Shown: positions 1 to 7,961, counted from the first letter of the stretch. The stretch is DNA of 21,799 bases from Euplotes aediculatus (GCA_030463445.1 JAQGFW010012368.1:1-21799); one strand, 5' to 3'. Notes: generated by a model from the letters alone, not told the origin. Numbers and translations: made by a program.

Positions 1-26
1 AATTTGAATAATAAATTAATTGAGTT

Positions 27-242
27 ATGACAACGATACAAATTGAAATAAAAGATTCATTGGCACAATCGCTTGGTCTAAAAGCTATTCAAGAACATTT
101 CAGAAGAGAATTAGAATTGTTAGAAATTGAACTCTTAGCTCAAAAACTCAATAAATCTATTACTACGAGCGGAATAGAGTGGGATACCGAATTAGAAAAT
201 GCCCGAAGTGAGGCTTATGCTGAATACAAAAACAAAAAGTGA
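27..242 (+). CDS. Small antitoxin-like protein paired with a PIN-domain gene
   Basis: This 71-residue protein is rich in Glu, Lys and Leu, looks mostly helical, and has no signal peptide or membrane segment. I do not recognise its family. Its role is inferred from position: its TGA stop shares one base with the ATG of the PIN-domain gene behind it, the usual layout of a type II antitoxin before its toxin. The C-terminal half (IEWDTELENARSEAYAEYK) resembles the acidic or aromatic tail many antitoxins use to wrap their toxin, but that is inference. A frame open from the window edge ends in TGA at 28-30, so the start may overlap an upstream gene by four bases (ATGA). Only nine codons of that frame are visible and it could be chance. 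Confidence 0.6.
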   Translation: MTTIQIEIKDSLAQSLGLKAIQEHFRRELELLEIELLAQKLNKSITTSGIEWDTELENARSEAYAEYKNKK

Positions 243-676
243 TGAATAAATACGTAATTGATGTCAATATTTTGTTTAGTGGACTCATCAGTCGAAAGCC
301 TTTTTACGCAAAAATATTTTCTAAATTTCATTTTTTTACACCCGATTTTGCATTAATCGAATTAGAAAAATATAAAAAAGTTTTTCTCAAAAAGGTAAAA
401 AACGAAGACCGTGAAGTTTTTGAGCAATTCGGATTGAAAATCTTCTCGCAGCTCTCAGTTATTCCAGATATTTTAGTTCCTGATAATATGAAGCAAAAAG
501 CCTTTGATTTATGTCGAGAAGTTGACGAAAAGGATTTTCTATATCTTGCTTTAGCTCTTCATTTAGATATTCCTTTACTAACCAGAGATATACCTCTTTA
601 CAATCATTTATCGTCAAATCCATCGATAAAAGTCATTTTGTTTGATAAATTTCTTAGAGACATCGAAGACTTTTAA
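242..676 (+). CDS. PIN-domain protein, probable VapC-like ribonuclease toxin (PIN_2 type)
   Basis: This protein of about 144 residues carries the PIN nuclease fold pattern. It begins with a hydrophobic strand ending in the first acidic residue (YVIDVNILFSG). It then has an acidic residue in FALIELEKY, an acidic cluster in EVDEKDFLYLALAL, and a final Asp in LLTRD. These are the expected metal-binding acids of a PIN ribonuclease, and the LFSGL and EKDFLYLALAL wording fits the PIN_2 branch. I chose ATG at 242, which shares one base with the upstream stop; a GTG one codon earlier is also possible. PIN proteins in two-gene pairs usually cleave tRNA or rRNA when released from the antitoxin. The gene looks whole and ends 11 bases before trpD on the same strand, so it is probably co-transcribed with the trp genes. 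Confidence 0.75.
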   Translation: MNKYVIDVNILFSGLISRKPFYAKIFSKFHFFTPDFALIELEKYKKVFLKKVKNEDREVFEQFGLKIFSQLSVIPDILVPDNMKQKAFDLCREVDEKDFLYLALALHLDIPLLTRDIPLYNHLSSNPSIKVILFDKFLRDIEDF

Positions 677-687
677 GATTATAAAGC

Positions 688-1707
688 ATGAAACCGTACT
701 TTCAAGAACTCATAGAAAATAAAAAACTTAGCACCAATTCAGCAAAAGAAGCCCTTACGATTATCGGTAAAGGCGAAGCCGAACCAAGCCAAATTGCGGC
801 ATTTTTGGGTATTTATGCCATGAAAGGCGTTTTGGTCGAAGAATTAGAAGGATTCCGTGAAGCGATGCTCCAATTGGCCGTTCAGGTAGATTTATCCGAA
901 TTCGATGCCATGGATGTCTGCGGAACGGGCGGCGATGGAAAAGATACCTTCAATATCTCTACTACATCGGCATTTGTAGTGGCTGGAGCGGGTCAAAAAG
1001 TTGCCAAACACGGCAATCATGGGGTTTCGAGTGCGGTGGGTTCGAGTACAGTTTTAGAGCATCTGGGCGTAAAATTTACGAATGATGTAGATTTTCTGAA
1101 ACATAAACTCAAAACAGCGGGTATTTGCTATATGCACGCACCGTTGTTTCACCCAGCCATGAAGTACGTAGCCCCGATTCGTAAAGAATTAGGACTCAAA
1201 ACATTCTTTAATATTCTTGGTCCATTGCTCAATCCTGCCAAAGTACAAAAGCAGCTCACGGGTACTTTCGACCTCGCTACGGCAGAATTATACGGTAAAT
1301 TATTCGACCGTAGCAATGCTCAATACACCATCATTCATAGCTTGGATGGCTACGATGAAATCTCTCTAACGGGCGATTTTGTGATTATTTCAAACAATAA
1401 GCCCCTCTCCAGCGGGAGAGGGGAAAGGGGTGAGGTCAAAACGATTTCACCGATTTCGGTGGGTTTACCATTTCTCAATGCCGAAGATTTGCACGGAGGC
1501 AGCACCACAACCGAAGCCGCCGAAATATTGCTGAATGTATTGCAGAACAAAGCCACGCAGCCACAGACCGATGTAGTCATTGCCAATGCGTCTTTGGCTC
1601 TTCATGCCGCTGATAATTCATTGACTATCAGCGATGCGATTCTCAAAGCCGAGGAATCTATTGAGAGTGGAAAGGCTTACGAATCATTCAAAAAATTGAT
1701 TGAATGA
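688..1707 (+). CDS. trpD: Anthranilate phosphoribosyltransferase
   Basis: TrpD joins anthranilate to PRPP to form phosphoribosyl-anthranilate, the second step of tryptophan synthesis. The 339 residues show the family motifs: CGTGGDG at residues 78-84 and NIST shortly after (PRPP binding), KHGNHGVSS from 107, and ILGPLLNPA near 176, followed by NASLALHAAD near the C-terminus. The length is slightly above the usual value. The excess matches a stretch of about 12 residues (238-249, KPLSSGRGERGE) encoded by a GC-rich palindrome at 1401-1436. This lies between the strand SLTGDFVIISNN and the linker that leads to DLHGGSTT, so it probably forms a surface loop and leaves the enzyme active. trpC follows after 40 bases. 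Confidence 0.97.
   Translation: MKPYFQELIENKKLSTNSAKEALTIIGKGEAEPSQIAAFLGIYAMKGVLVEELEGFREAMLQLAVQVDLSEFDAMDVCGTGGDGKDTFNISTTSAFVVAGAGQKVAKHGNHGVSSAVGSSTVLEHLGVKFTNDVDFLKHKLKTAGICYMHAPLFHPAMKYVAPIRKELGLKTFFNILGPLLNPAKVQKQLTGTFDLATAELYGKLFDRSNAQYTIIHSLDGYDEISLTGDFVIISNNKPLSSGRGERGEVKTISPISVGLPFLNAEDLHGGSTTTEAAEILLNVLQNKATQPQTDVVIANASLALHAADNSLTISDAILKAEESIESGKAYESFKKLIE
1401..1436 (+). repeat. GC-rich palindromic element inside trpD, read in frame
   Basis: A 9-base stem (CCCCTCTCC at 1402-1410, GGAGAGGGG at 1415-1423) closes a four-base loop and is followed by a G-rich tail (AAAGGGGTGAGGT). It stands out sharply from the AT-rich surroundings. It adds codons for about 12 residues, rich in Gly, Arg and Ser, without breaking trpD. 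Similar wording occurs at 17069-17100 inside porU. I recall similar GC-rich words scattered through Bacteroidota genomes, but I cannot search here. It is best described as a small repetitive palindrome inserted into a gene and tolerated as a loop. Confidence 0.7.
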
Positions 1708-1711
1708 TTCA

Positions 1712-1743
1712 CTCATTCGCTAATTATCTCATTCACTAATTAT
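1712..1743 (+). repeat. 16-base tandem direct repeat in front of trpC
   Basis: Two adjacent copies, CTCATTCGCTAATTAT (1712-1727) and CTCATTCACTAATTAT (1728-1743), differ at one base and fill nearly the whole trpD-trpC gap, ending four bases before the trpC ATG. Two 12-base words from this block, CATTCGCTAATT and ATTCACTCATTC, recur in the gltX leader in the same orientation relative to the start codon. The function is unknown; it could be a dispersed micro-repeat or a leader element. Confidence 0.7.
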
Positions 1744-1747
1744 CAAA

Positions 1748-2536
1748 ATGACGATTTTAGACCAAATCATAGAAAATAAACGCCACGAAGTAGAAAAGGC
1801 AAAAAGTATAGTTTCGGTAGAGCAATTGACCCAAAGTGAACATTTCGGTCTAAAGTGTAACTCGTTGGTTAAGAGTCTTTTAGCCGAAGGTTCATCAGGA
1901 ATTATCGCCGAATTTAAACGTAAATCGCCCTCAAAAGGCAATATCAATATCGGGGCTGGTGTGGCCGAAGTTACCAAAGGCTACGCCGATGCAGGTGCAA
2001 GCGGGCTTTCTGTTTTGACAGATACGGTGTTTTTTGGAGGATTCAAAGAAGACCTTTTTATTGCTCGTGAGAAAAACCCAACGACTCCGATTCTCCGCAA
2101 AGACTTTATGATTGATGAATACCAAGTTTATGAGGCTAAATCGTGGGGAGCCGATGTGATTCTGTTGATTGCAGCCAATCTCACACCCGAAGAAATCGAA
2201 AAACTATCAAAAAAAGCCCACGAATTAGGCTTGGAGGTCTTGCTCGAAATCCACGACCGTGAAGAATTGGAGCGTAGCCCATTGGCAAACGTAGATATTG
2301 TAGGAGTCAATAATCGTAATCTCAAAAACTTTGCGGAGAATAATGTAAACGCTTCGCTCGAATTAACCGATTTGATTCCGGCCGATAAAGTTAAGATTTC
2401 GGAGAGTTGTATTGATGGAGCCGAGACCATAAATAAACTAAAAAAAGCAGGCTACCGTGGATTTTTGATTGGCGAAACTTTCATGAAAACCACCAATCCA
2501 CCATCAAAATTGGCTGAATTAATTGCAGAATTGTAG
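1748..2536 (+). CDS. trpC: Indole-3-glycerol-phosphate synthase
   Basis: TrpC closes the ring of carboxyphenylamino-deoxyribulose phosphate to give indole-3-glycerol phosphate. The 262 residues form a typical single-domain TIM barrel. Visible motifs are AEFKRKSPSKG (54-64, with the catalytic Glu and Lys), LRKDFMIDEYQ (from 116, with the catalytic Lys), LLEIHDREELE, VGVNNRNL, ISESCI and GFLIGETFMKT (phosphate binding). It is not fused to TrpF, which is encoded separately 65 bases downstream. The ATG at 1748 is preceded immediately by the tandem repeat at 1712-1743, and no strong purine-rich ribosome site is seen, as is usual in Bacteroidota. Confidence 0.97.
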   Translation: MTILDQIIENKRHEVEKAKSIVSVEQLTQSEHFGLKCNSLVKSLLAEGSSGIIAEFKRKSPSKGNINIGAGVAEVTKGYADAGASGLSVLTDTVFFGGFKEDLFIAREKNPTTPILRKDFMIDEYQVYEAKSWGADVILLIAANLTPEEIEKLSKKAHELGLEVLLEIHDREELERSPLANVDIVGVNNRNLKNFAENNVNASLELTDLIPADKVKISESCIDGAETINKLKKAGYRGFLIGETFMKTTNPPSKLAELIAEL

Positions 2537-2601
2537 AAAAAAAGGTTAATTTTGAGAATTTATTACGATACTGCTCTGAATTTAAACTACCCAAATCCCT
2601 T

Positions 2602-3243
2602 ATGAAAATCAAAGTCTGTGGAATGCGAGATTCTGCCAATATCGAATCTTTGGCAGCACTAAAACCCGATTTTATGGGTTTTATTTTTTACGATAAATCG
2701 CCAAGATTTGTTGGCAATGATTTGGATGCCGAATTGCTCAATTCGATTCCAAAAGAAATCAAAAAAGTAGGTGTATTTGTCAATTGTTCATTAGATGTTG
2801 TTTTGCAGAATGTACGTAAATACGGTCTGAATTATGTACAATTGCACGGCAACGAAATGCCTGATTATTGCAAATCATTGCGACTCAAAGGCGTAAATAT
2901 CATCAAGGCGTTTAGGGTAGATAATTCGTTTGTTTTCAGCATGTTGAATAATTACAAACCTCACGTAGATTTCTTTTTATTCGATACAAAAGGCGAGCAA
3001 ATGGGCGGCAACGGGATTCCTTTTGATTGGGAGTTATTGAAAAAGTATGATGGCGAAAAACCATATTTTTTGGCAGGAGGAATTGATGCTGAGAATGTCG
3101 AAAAAATAGACTCAATCATCCCCAAGCCGTATTCGATTGATGTAAATAGCAAATTTGAAATCGAACCAGCCATCAAAAATATCGAAAAATTAGAAGATTT
3201 GATAGGTAGATTGAGATTTGAAGAAGTTGAATCTATGAAATGA
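2602..3243 (+). CDS. trpF: Phosphoribosylanthranilate isomerase
   Basis: TrpF performs the Amadori rearrangement between the TrpD and TrpC steps. The 213 residues begin with KVCGMRD, which holds the catalytic Cys at residue 6. They continue with the strand and phosphate pattern DFMGFIFYDKSPRFV, then KKVGVFVN, VQLHGNE and FLFDTKG with the catalytic Asp near residue 128. GGNGIPFDW and FLAGGIDAENV complete the barrel. The spacer to trpC is 65 bases, the longest inside this operon; I see no clear promoter in it. trpB starts 22 bases after the stop. Confidence 0.96.
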   Translation: MKIKVCGMRDSANIESLAALKPDFMGFIFYDKSPRFVGNDLDAELLNSIPKEIKKVGVFVNCSLDVVLQNVRKYGLNYVQLHGNEMPDYCKSLRLKGVNIIKAFRVDNSFVFSMLNNYKPHVDFFLFDTKGEQMGGNGIPFDWELLKKYDGEKPYFLAGGIDAENVEKIDSIIPKPYSIDVNSKFEIEPAIKNIEKLEDLIGRLRFEEVESMK

Positions 3244-3265
3244 TTCATGTGAAATTTAATATATA

Positions 3266-4462
3266 ATGATAGCAACAATACAAGAATCGCCATTTGCAGT
3301 ATCAGAGAGAGGATATTACGGAAAATTTGGCGGAGCATTCGTGCCCGAAATGCTGCATCCAAACGTAGAAGAATTACGTGATAATTACCTGAAAATCATG
3401 GCTGAGCCTGATTTTCAAGAGGAATTTCATTCACTTTTGAGAGACTTTGTGGGTCGCCCGACTCCCTTGTATTTTGCGAGTCGTCTTTCTGAAAAATACA
3501 AGACTGACATTTACCTCAAACGTGAAGACCTCTGCCATACAGGGGCTCATAAAGTAAATAATACAATCGGGCAAATCTTGGTAGCCAAACGCCTCGGCAA
3601 ACACAAAATCGTTGCCGAAACAGGAGCTGGTCAGCACGGTGTAGCCACGGCGACAGTCTGTGCATTGATGGGTTTAGAATGTATCGTTTATATGGGCGAG
3701 GTTGATATTGAGCGTCAAGCACCCAACGTGGCTCGTATGAAAATGCTTGGAGCAGAAGTTAGGGCGGCTCGTAGTGGTTCAAAAACCCTCAAAGATGCCA
3801 CCAACGAAGCCATGCGTCACTGGATAAACAACCCCGACGATACGCATTACATTATTGGTTCGGTAGTAGGCCCACATCCTTACCCTGATATGGTGGCTCG
3901 TTTTCAATCGGTTATTTCTGAAGAAGTTCGTAGCCAATTACTCGAAAAAACGGGTTCTGAAAACCCCGATTACGTGATTGCTTGTGTGGGTGGAGGCTCA
4001 AACGCCGCAGGTGCGTTTTATCATTTCTTAGACGAGACCGATGTTCAACTTATTGCAGCCGAAGCCGCTGGACACGGTGTAGCATCGGGGATGTCGGCGG
4101 CTACTACATTTTTGGGTACTCCAGGTGTATTGCACGGTAGTAAGAGTATCGTGATGCAGACCGAAGACGGACAAGTGGTGGAACCTCACAGTATTTCGGC
4201 AGGCTTAGATTATCCAGGCATTGGGCCACTTCATGCTCATTTGTGGGATACTAAACGAGCTAAATTCTACGCAATAACCGACGAAGAATCGCTCGAATCG
4301 GCTATGGAACTTTCTAAACTCGAAGGAATTATTCCTGCTCTCGAATCGGCTCACGCTTTGGCTGTTTTGAAATACCTCAATGCTGCCGAAAACGAAACCG
4401 TTGTCATCAATCTTTCGGGGCGTGGCGATAAAGATTTGGGTACTTATATGAAATATTTGTAA
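3266..4462 (+). CDS. trpB: Tryptophan synthase beta chain
   Basis: TrpB joins indole and L-serine to give tryptophan using pyridoxal phosphate. The 398 residues are the normal length for the TrpB1 class that works with TrpA. The N-terminal [13 protein letters not shown] is characteristic. The PLP lysine is K96 in [19 protein letters not shown] holds the catalytic Glu, GGGSNAAG binds the cofactor phosphate, and NLSGRGDKD lies near the C-terminus. In many Bacteroidota trpA follows at once. Here the next complete gene is convergent and no trpA is seen in the window, so the alpha chain must be encoded elsewhere if it is present. Confidence 0.98.
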   Translation: MIATIQESPFAVSERGYYGKFGGAFVPEMLHPNVEELRDNYLKIMAEPDFQEEFHSLLRDFVGRPTPLYFASRLSEKYKTDIYLKREDLCHTGAHKVNNTIGQILVAKRLGKHKIVAETGAGQHGVATATVCALMGLECIVYMGEVDIERQAPNVARMKMLGAEVRAARSGSKTLKDATNEAMRHWINNPDDTHYIIGSVVGPHPYPDMVARFQSVISEEVRSQLLEKTGSENPDYVIACVGGGSNAAGAFYHFLDETDVQLIAAEAAGHGVASGMSAATTFLGTPGVLHGSKSIVMQTEDGQVVEPHSISAGLDYPGIGPLHAHLWDTKRAKFYAITDEESLESAMELSKLEGIIPALESAHALAVLKYLNAAENETVVINLSGRGDKDLGTYMKYL

Positions 4463-4531
4463 ATGAAGTTCTTAAAAATTCTGATAGGTTTCTTCACGCC
4501 ACTTTATAGGTAGGTTACAAAAGATTTACAT

Positions 4532-4571
4532 TTTCCATAGGGTCGGGTTTGCAAACCCGACCCTATGGAAA
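4532..4571. repeat. Perfect 40-base palindrome between convergent genes
   Basis: Two 20-base arms (4532-4551 and 4552-4571) are exact reverse complements with no spacer. The core is GGGTCGGGTTTG/CAAACCCGACCC and the outer part is TTTCCATA/TATGGAAA. The element lies 69 bases after trpB and 48 bases before the stop of the facing secreted-protein gene. It may act as a two-way terminator, but neither side carries a proper T-run. Its GC-rich core and perfect symmetry fit a dispersed palindromic repeat at least as well. Confidence 0.75.
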
Positions 4572-4619
4572 TTACAAGTCAGTTTAAGTATAAGTTTTAA
4601 ACCTATTTATCTTTGGCTT

Positions 4620-7496
4620 TTATCTCATCAAATGAATCTGTCCTTTTATTGTGGCAGAATCTTCGATTCTTTCAAGGCGATTAAACTTGAATTTTGCTAA
4701 ATAAAAATACACACCCGAAGATAAATCACTGCCGCTTTGGGTTCTGCCGTCCCAGTTGAGTTCGGTTGCTCCTATTTTCTCAAAAACCTTCGCTCCGTAG
4801 CGGTTATACACCTCAAAATCAACCTCTTGTACAAAAGCTGGGCAATTCATCGGCGTAAAGGTATCGTTGCTGCCATCACCATTCGGAGAGAAAACATTTG
4901 GTAGATTCACCCCTGGGCAGTTATCCTTGCATATCAAATTACTCGGTTGGCTTTCTTGGTTATTGCGAGTAACACTTGTAACATAATAACATCCTGCAAA
5001 ACCATCGGTAGCATTACGCAAATGCGAATACTCTAAGTTATTAATATTAGTTACACCCGTCAATAAAGCTGGGGTGTCTTCTTTGTAGCGGGCATAGTAG
5101 ATGTTGTATTTAACAATATCTTTGCGGCAAGCTCCACCCGAGGCATTGGCTGTCGCTGCTGTCCATTTTAGGCGGTTGGTAAAAAATGATGGGTCGCAGT
5201 AAGATTCAGAATTAATCGTGCCGCAATCTACCTCATTAATCGTCAAAACTGGCGGACAAGGCGGAGAATTATCGAGGGGTACGGCACAATCTACTTGCGA
5301 GAAATTATTGAACGTACCCAAAAACGGAAAACGGCTATAAGCTCCGACCGTTTCGACACGATAGCAATAAGTCGAATCATTTTTTAATTCAATATCATTT
5401 GTTCCATCGCCCGCAAAATTATCTTTTCCGTCGTCGGTATAGATAAAATTACCAGGTGTGGCCACTACTACAGCTATTTGATTGAAAACACCTGGACTCA
5501 CCTGGCGATAAACCTTATGCTCTCGATTATCGTTGCTCCACGGCACATTAGCTGTCCATTGCAAGCGAATTGTCCGAGTAGCTTCAGATGATGCCAGTAA
5601 TCTCACACTTGTAGCCGTTGGCGTAACACCCATTAACTTGGTACCTTCGTAGTAAAATTCTAAACGATAGCGGAAGGCATCAAACGACGTATTAAGATTT
5701 GTATCTACAAAAACCGTATCGGTGGCTGTCCTACTCAATCGTGTATTAATTGTGCTTACCAATTGAAAGTTTGTACCATCCAACCCCGTTGTGCGATAAA
5801 GTCTGTACTGGTAAGGGCCTTTGAATTCTAAAGTATCTAAATCTAACGGGCGTGACCATTTTACAGTAATTTGACCATTAGATGTACCCGTTCGGTCAAC
5901 GGTTACATTTGTCAAAACTGGCATACGAGTTGGTAATTCGCTTCCAAAACATGATTCGTTCGACGCAACACTCAATGCCTCTGTAACTACGTTTACGTTT
6001 ACCCCTAATTGAAGTCTTGCTACAATTCTATAGCTGTAAGTCGAGCCTTTTTGGGCATTTGGGTCTAAAAATGTAGTGTCGCTACCCGATACTCGTCCGA
6101 TTTCTCGATATCCTAACGATGTAGGCAAACCTACCTGACAATCGGTAGGGTTAAAAGTTGTACAGCCTTCTTTTCGGTAGATAATCATTTCGGTATCACG
6201 AGAATTGCAAGTAGGATATTTTTGCCAAGTGAGCCTTACACCCGAACCCGAAGGGGTAGCTTCTCTTGCCAATAAACCAAACGGCCGTTGTGGCAAGACT
6301 TTTATTTTAAGTGTTTTAATATCAACTAATTGTACAATATTTCGACCTGGATAATCCTCTACCTTAAACAAAACATCGTAGGGTTGCTCTCGAACGTGGT
6401 TACAGTTTGTAACCCAATTAAATACGCCTTCGGAAGAACCTTTTTGGGGCTGTGACGAAGTTGAGAATGTAGCTGGATTTGGGGCAATGAATTCAACTGT
6501 ATTTCCATTCAAATCAAGATTATAGACTCCGCCCGAAGTTGTCAATTTTACTGAATTGGCATCGGGGTCATTACCAACAACCCTAAAATTTATCGTTCGT
6601 CCGGCTTCTACACAAACATCGCTCGGAACGGTCAAAAGCGGGCGTTTATTTTTAGATTCTGTTACGATAATCTGCATATCACGTACCGTTTCACTTATTG
6701 GTATGTACGTTCCGTCTAATCCTTTTCGCCATTCAATAACCACAAAAGCTACATTGTACTGACCTGCTTTATTGGGCGAATCCCAAATCAAATCGCCGTT
6801 ACTTTCTATCCTAAAAAACGCTATATTATTGCCTTCTTCGGTGAGAAACGGCGGATTATCCCCGACCGTATTGGGGTCTTTGTAGCCGACAATAAACTCA
6901 CCGACCCCCGTTCCGTCGCCCATATCTCGCTTGGGTATTGTGAGCCTGTACGAAAGGCTATCTCCGTCAATATCAAATGCCCCAGGGTTATGAATGAACC
7001 TTGTACCTATCGAAGCCGAATCTATCGGAATATTCAGTAGAACTGGTGTATTATTGATACCGATAGGCCCTCTTAAATCAATAAAAGTTTCTACAAAAAA
7101 CGGAATATCATCGGTTTTACCGGGCAAATTTATCGTATTTGCATTACGGTTTGAGATTCCGCAGGTGATTCGGTAACGACCCGGTGCAGGATATGTAAAT
7201 GTGGTATCATAAACATTGGCTACGGTAGCGGCATTGATTGCAAATTTGCGTTTACGTTTTACCTCATAACTAATATTACTTACACCAAAATAGATTTTTA
7301 CCGAATTTTGGGCTTCATTGGCTTGTTTGCCATTGATTTCGTCGGTATATGTTGTAAGTGTAACACGGAATGTTAATGATGTTGTCGAAATACGTTTTAC
7401 CGTAATCTCACCGGCACGTAAGTGCGTAGCAAACGATTGGTAGCTTGCCAAAATGGTAAAGATTAGCCATATTCCGATTCGTAAGGATTTTTTCAT
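4620..7496 (-). CDS. Secreted multi-domain protein with FN3-like modules and a type B (CHU_C) type IX sorting domain
   Basis: This is a large exported protein of unknown specific function. The ATG at 7496 (958 residues) is preferred over a GTG two codons earlier. A signal peptide spans about residues 1-26 and ends in SFA, after which the mature protein starts with THLRAGEI, a recurrent opening of this class. Residues roughly 150-400 form cadherin-like beta domains (NTPVLLNIPI, DIDGDSLSYRLT, NRPLLTVPSDVCVEAG). Four fibronectin III-like modules follow at about 405-515, 525-630, 632-740 and 747-860. Each opens with a ligand-type strand such as VRLTWQKYP or IRLQWTANV. The C-terminal domain (about 862-955) has the CHU_C signature LPNVFSPNGDGSNDTF, YNRYGAKVFE, WDGRTQSG and SGVYFYLAKF. 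It directs export by the type IX system, whose sortase gene porU is in this window. The protein is probably surface-bound or released; a ligand cannot be told. Confidence 0.9.
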   Translation of the reverse strand: MKKSLRIGIWLIFTILASYQSFATHLRAGEITVKRISTTSLTFRVTLTTYTDEINGKQANEAQNSVKIYFGVSNISYEVKRKRKFAINAATVANVYDTTFTYPAPGRYRITCGISNRNANTINLPGKTDDIPFFVETFIDLRGPIGINNTPVLLNIPIDSASIGTRFIHNPGAFDIDGDSLSYRLTIPKRDMGDGTGVGEFIVGYKDPNTVGDNPPFLTEEGNNIAFFRIESNGDLIWDSPNKAGQYNVAFVVIEWRKGLDGTYIPISETVRDMQIIVTESKNKRPLLTVPSDVCVEAGRTINFRVVGNDPDANSVKLTTSGGVYNLDLNGNTVEFIAPNPATFSTSSQPQKGSSEGVFNWVTNCNHVREQPYDVLFKVEDYPGRNIVQLVDIKTLKIKVLPQRPFGLLAREATPSGSGVRLTWQKYPTCNSRDTEMIIYRKEGCTTFNPTDCQVGLPTSLGYREIGRVSGSDTTFLDPNAQKGSTYSYRIVARLQLGVNVNVVTEALSVASNESCFGSELPTRMPVLTNVTVDRTGTSNGQITVKWSRPLDLDTLEFKGPYQYRLYRTTGLDGTNFQLVSTINTRLSRTATDTVFVDTNLNTSFDAFRYRLEFYYEGTKLMGVTPTATSVRLLASSEATRTIRLQWTANVPWSNDNREHKVYRQVSPGVFNQIAVVVATPGNFIYTDDGKDNFAGDGTNDIELKNDSTYCYRVETVGAYSRFPFLGTFNNFSQVDCAVPLDNSPPCPPVLTINEVDCGTINSESYCDPSFFTNRLKWTAATANASGGACRKDIVKYNIYYARYKEDTPALLTGVTNINNLEYSHLRNATDGFAGCYYVTSVTRNNQESQPSNLICKDNCPGVNLPNVFSPNGDGSNDTFTPMNCPAFVQEVDFEVYNRYGAKVFEKIGATELNWDGRTQSGSDLSSGVYFYLAKFKFNRLERIEDSATIKGQIHLMR

Positions 7497-7701
7497 ATTC
7501 ACAATTGTTAAGGCTATATTCTTAACGAAAAAAACGATGATTCAATTATAGTAGAAATCAAGAATTTCTTGGATTCTGATTCGATAATACGATAAATCAA
7601 GTAATATTAAAATGATATAACGAATATATTTTAAATATGGTTGTAAAGTATTCCAACGTTTTGGTTAGAATCCGAATCATATTAACAAAAAGAATAATAT
7701 T

Positions 7702-7920
7702 ATGAAGAAAATGATTGTAGCGATTTGCCTAAGTGCAATGTTTGCTTGTGAGAATGATAACGTTAGCAGCAACTGCCAAGAAAATCCCAAAGAAGGAGTG
7801 GCTTGTACACAACAATATGAGCCTGTTTGTGGCTGCAATGGTAAAACTTATGGAAATGCTTGTATGGCAGGAGCAATGGGTATTACGAGTTTTACAAAAG
7901 GAGAATGTCCTGAGAAATAA
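7702..7920 (+). CDS. Small lipoprotein with a Kazal-type protease inhibitor domain
   Basis: This 72-residue protein starts with MKKMIVAICLSAMFAC, a short hydrophobic leader ending in a loose lipobox with Cys16. The following residues, ENDN, are acidic, like the lipoprotein surface-export signals known in several Bacteroidota. Residues about 34-69 form a Kazal domain: CTQQYEPVCGCNGKTYGNAC followed by a spacer and the final Cys in KGEC. Such domains act as tight-binding serine protease inhibitors, with the reactive loop near the second or third Cys. An outer-membrane-anchored inhibitor is inferred. The gene is divergent from the large secreted protein across a 205-base AT-rich spacer and convergent with gltX. 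I found no clear TAnnTTTG promoter box in the spacer. Confidence 0.85.
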   Translation: MKKMIVAICLSAMFACENDNVSSNCQENPKEGVACTQQYEPVCGCNGKTYGNACMAGAMGITSFTKGECPEK

Positions 7921-7931
7921 TTTATTGTAAG

Positions 7932-7954
7932 AGGGTTCGCTTGACACGAACCCT
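7932..7954. terminator. Hairpin terminator between the Kazal gene and gltX
   Basis: An 8-base stem (AGGGTTCG at 7932-7939 with CGAACCCT at 7947-7954) encloses a 7-base loop in the 41-base gap between the two convergent stops. Short T-rich flanks occur on the + side (TTCTATTGTT) and, less clearly, on the - side (CTTACAATAAAT). It probably serves both genes. Confidence 0.6.
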
Positions 7955-7961
7955 TCTATTG

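Noticed and set aside
2537-2601. Internal promoter in the 65-base trpC-trpF spacer
   Set aside because: No TAnnTTTG box with a matching upstream element is visible.
4463-4513. A 16-codon frame (MKFLKILIGFFTPLYR) starting one base after the trpB stop
   Set aside because: It is hydrophobic and well placed, but too short and without any recognisable family; chance in AT-rich DNA is the simplest reading.
7545-7600. Small inverted repeat CAAGAATTTCTTG in the divergent spacer as an operator
   Set aside because: Only about six pairs around one base; such matches are expected by chance in AT-rich spacers and nothing ties it to a regulator.
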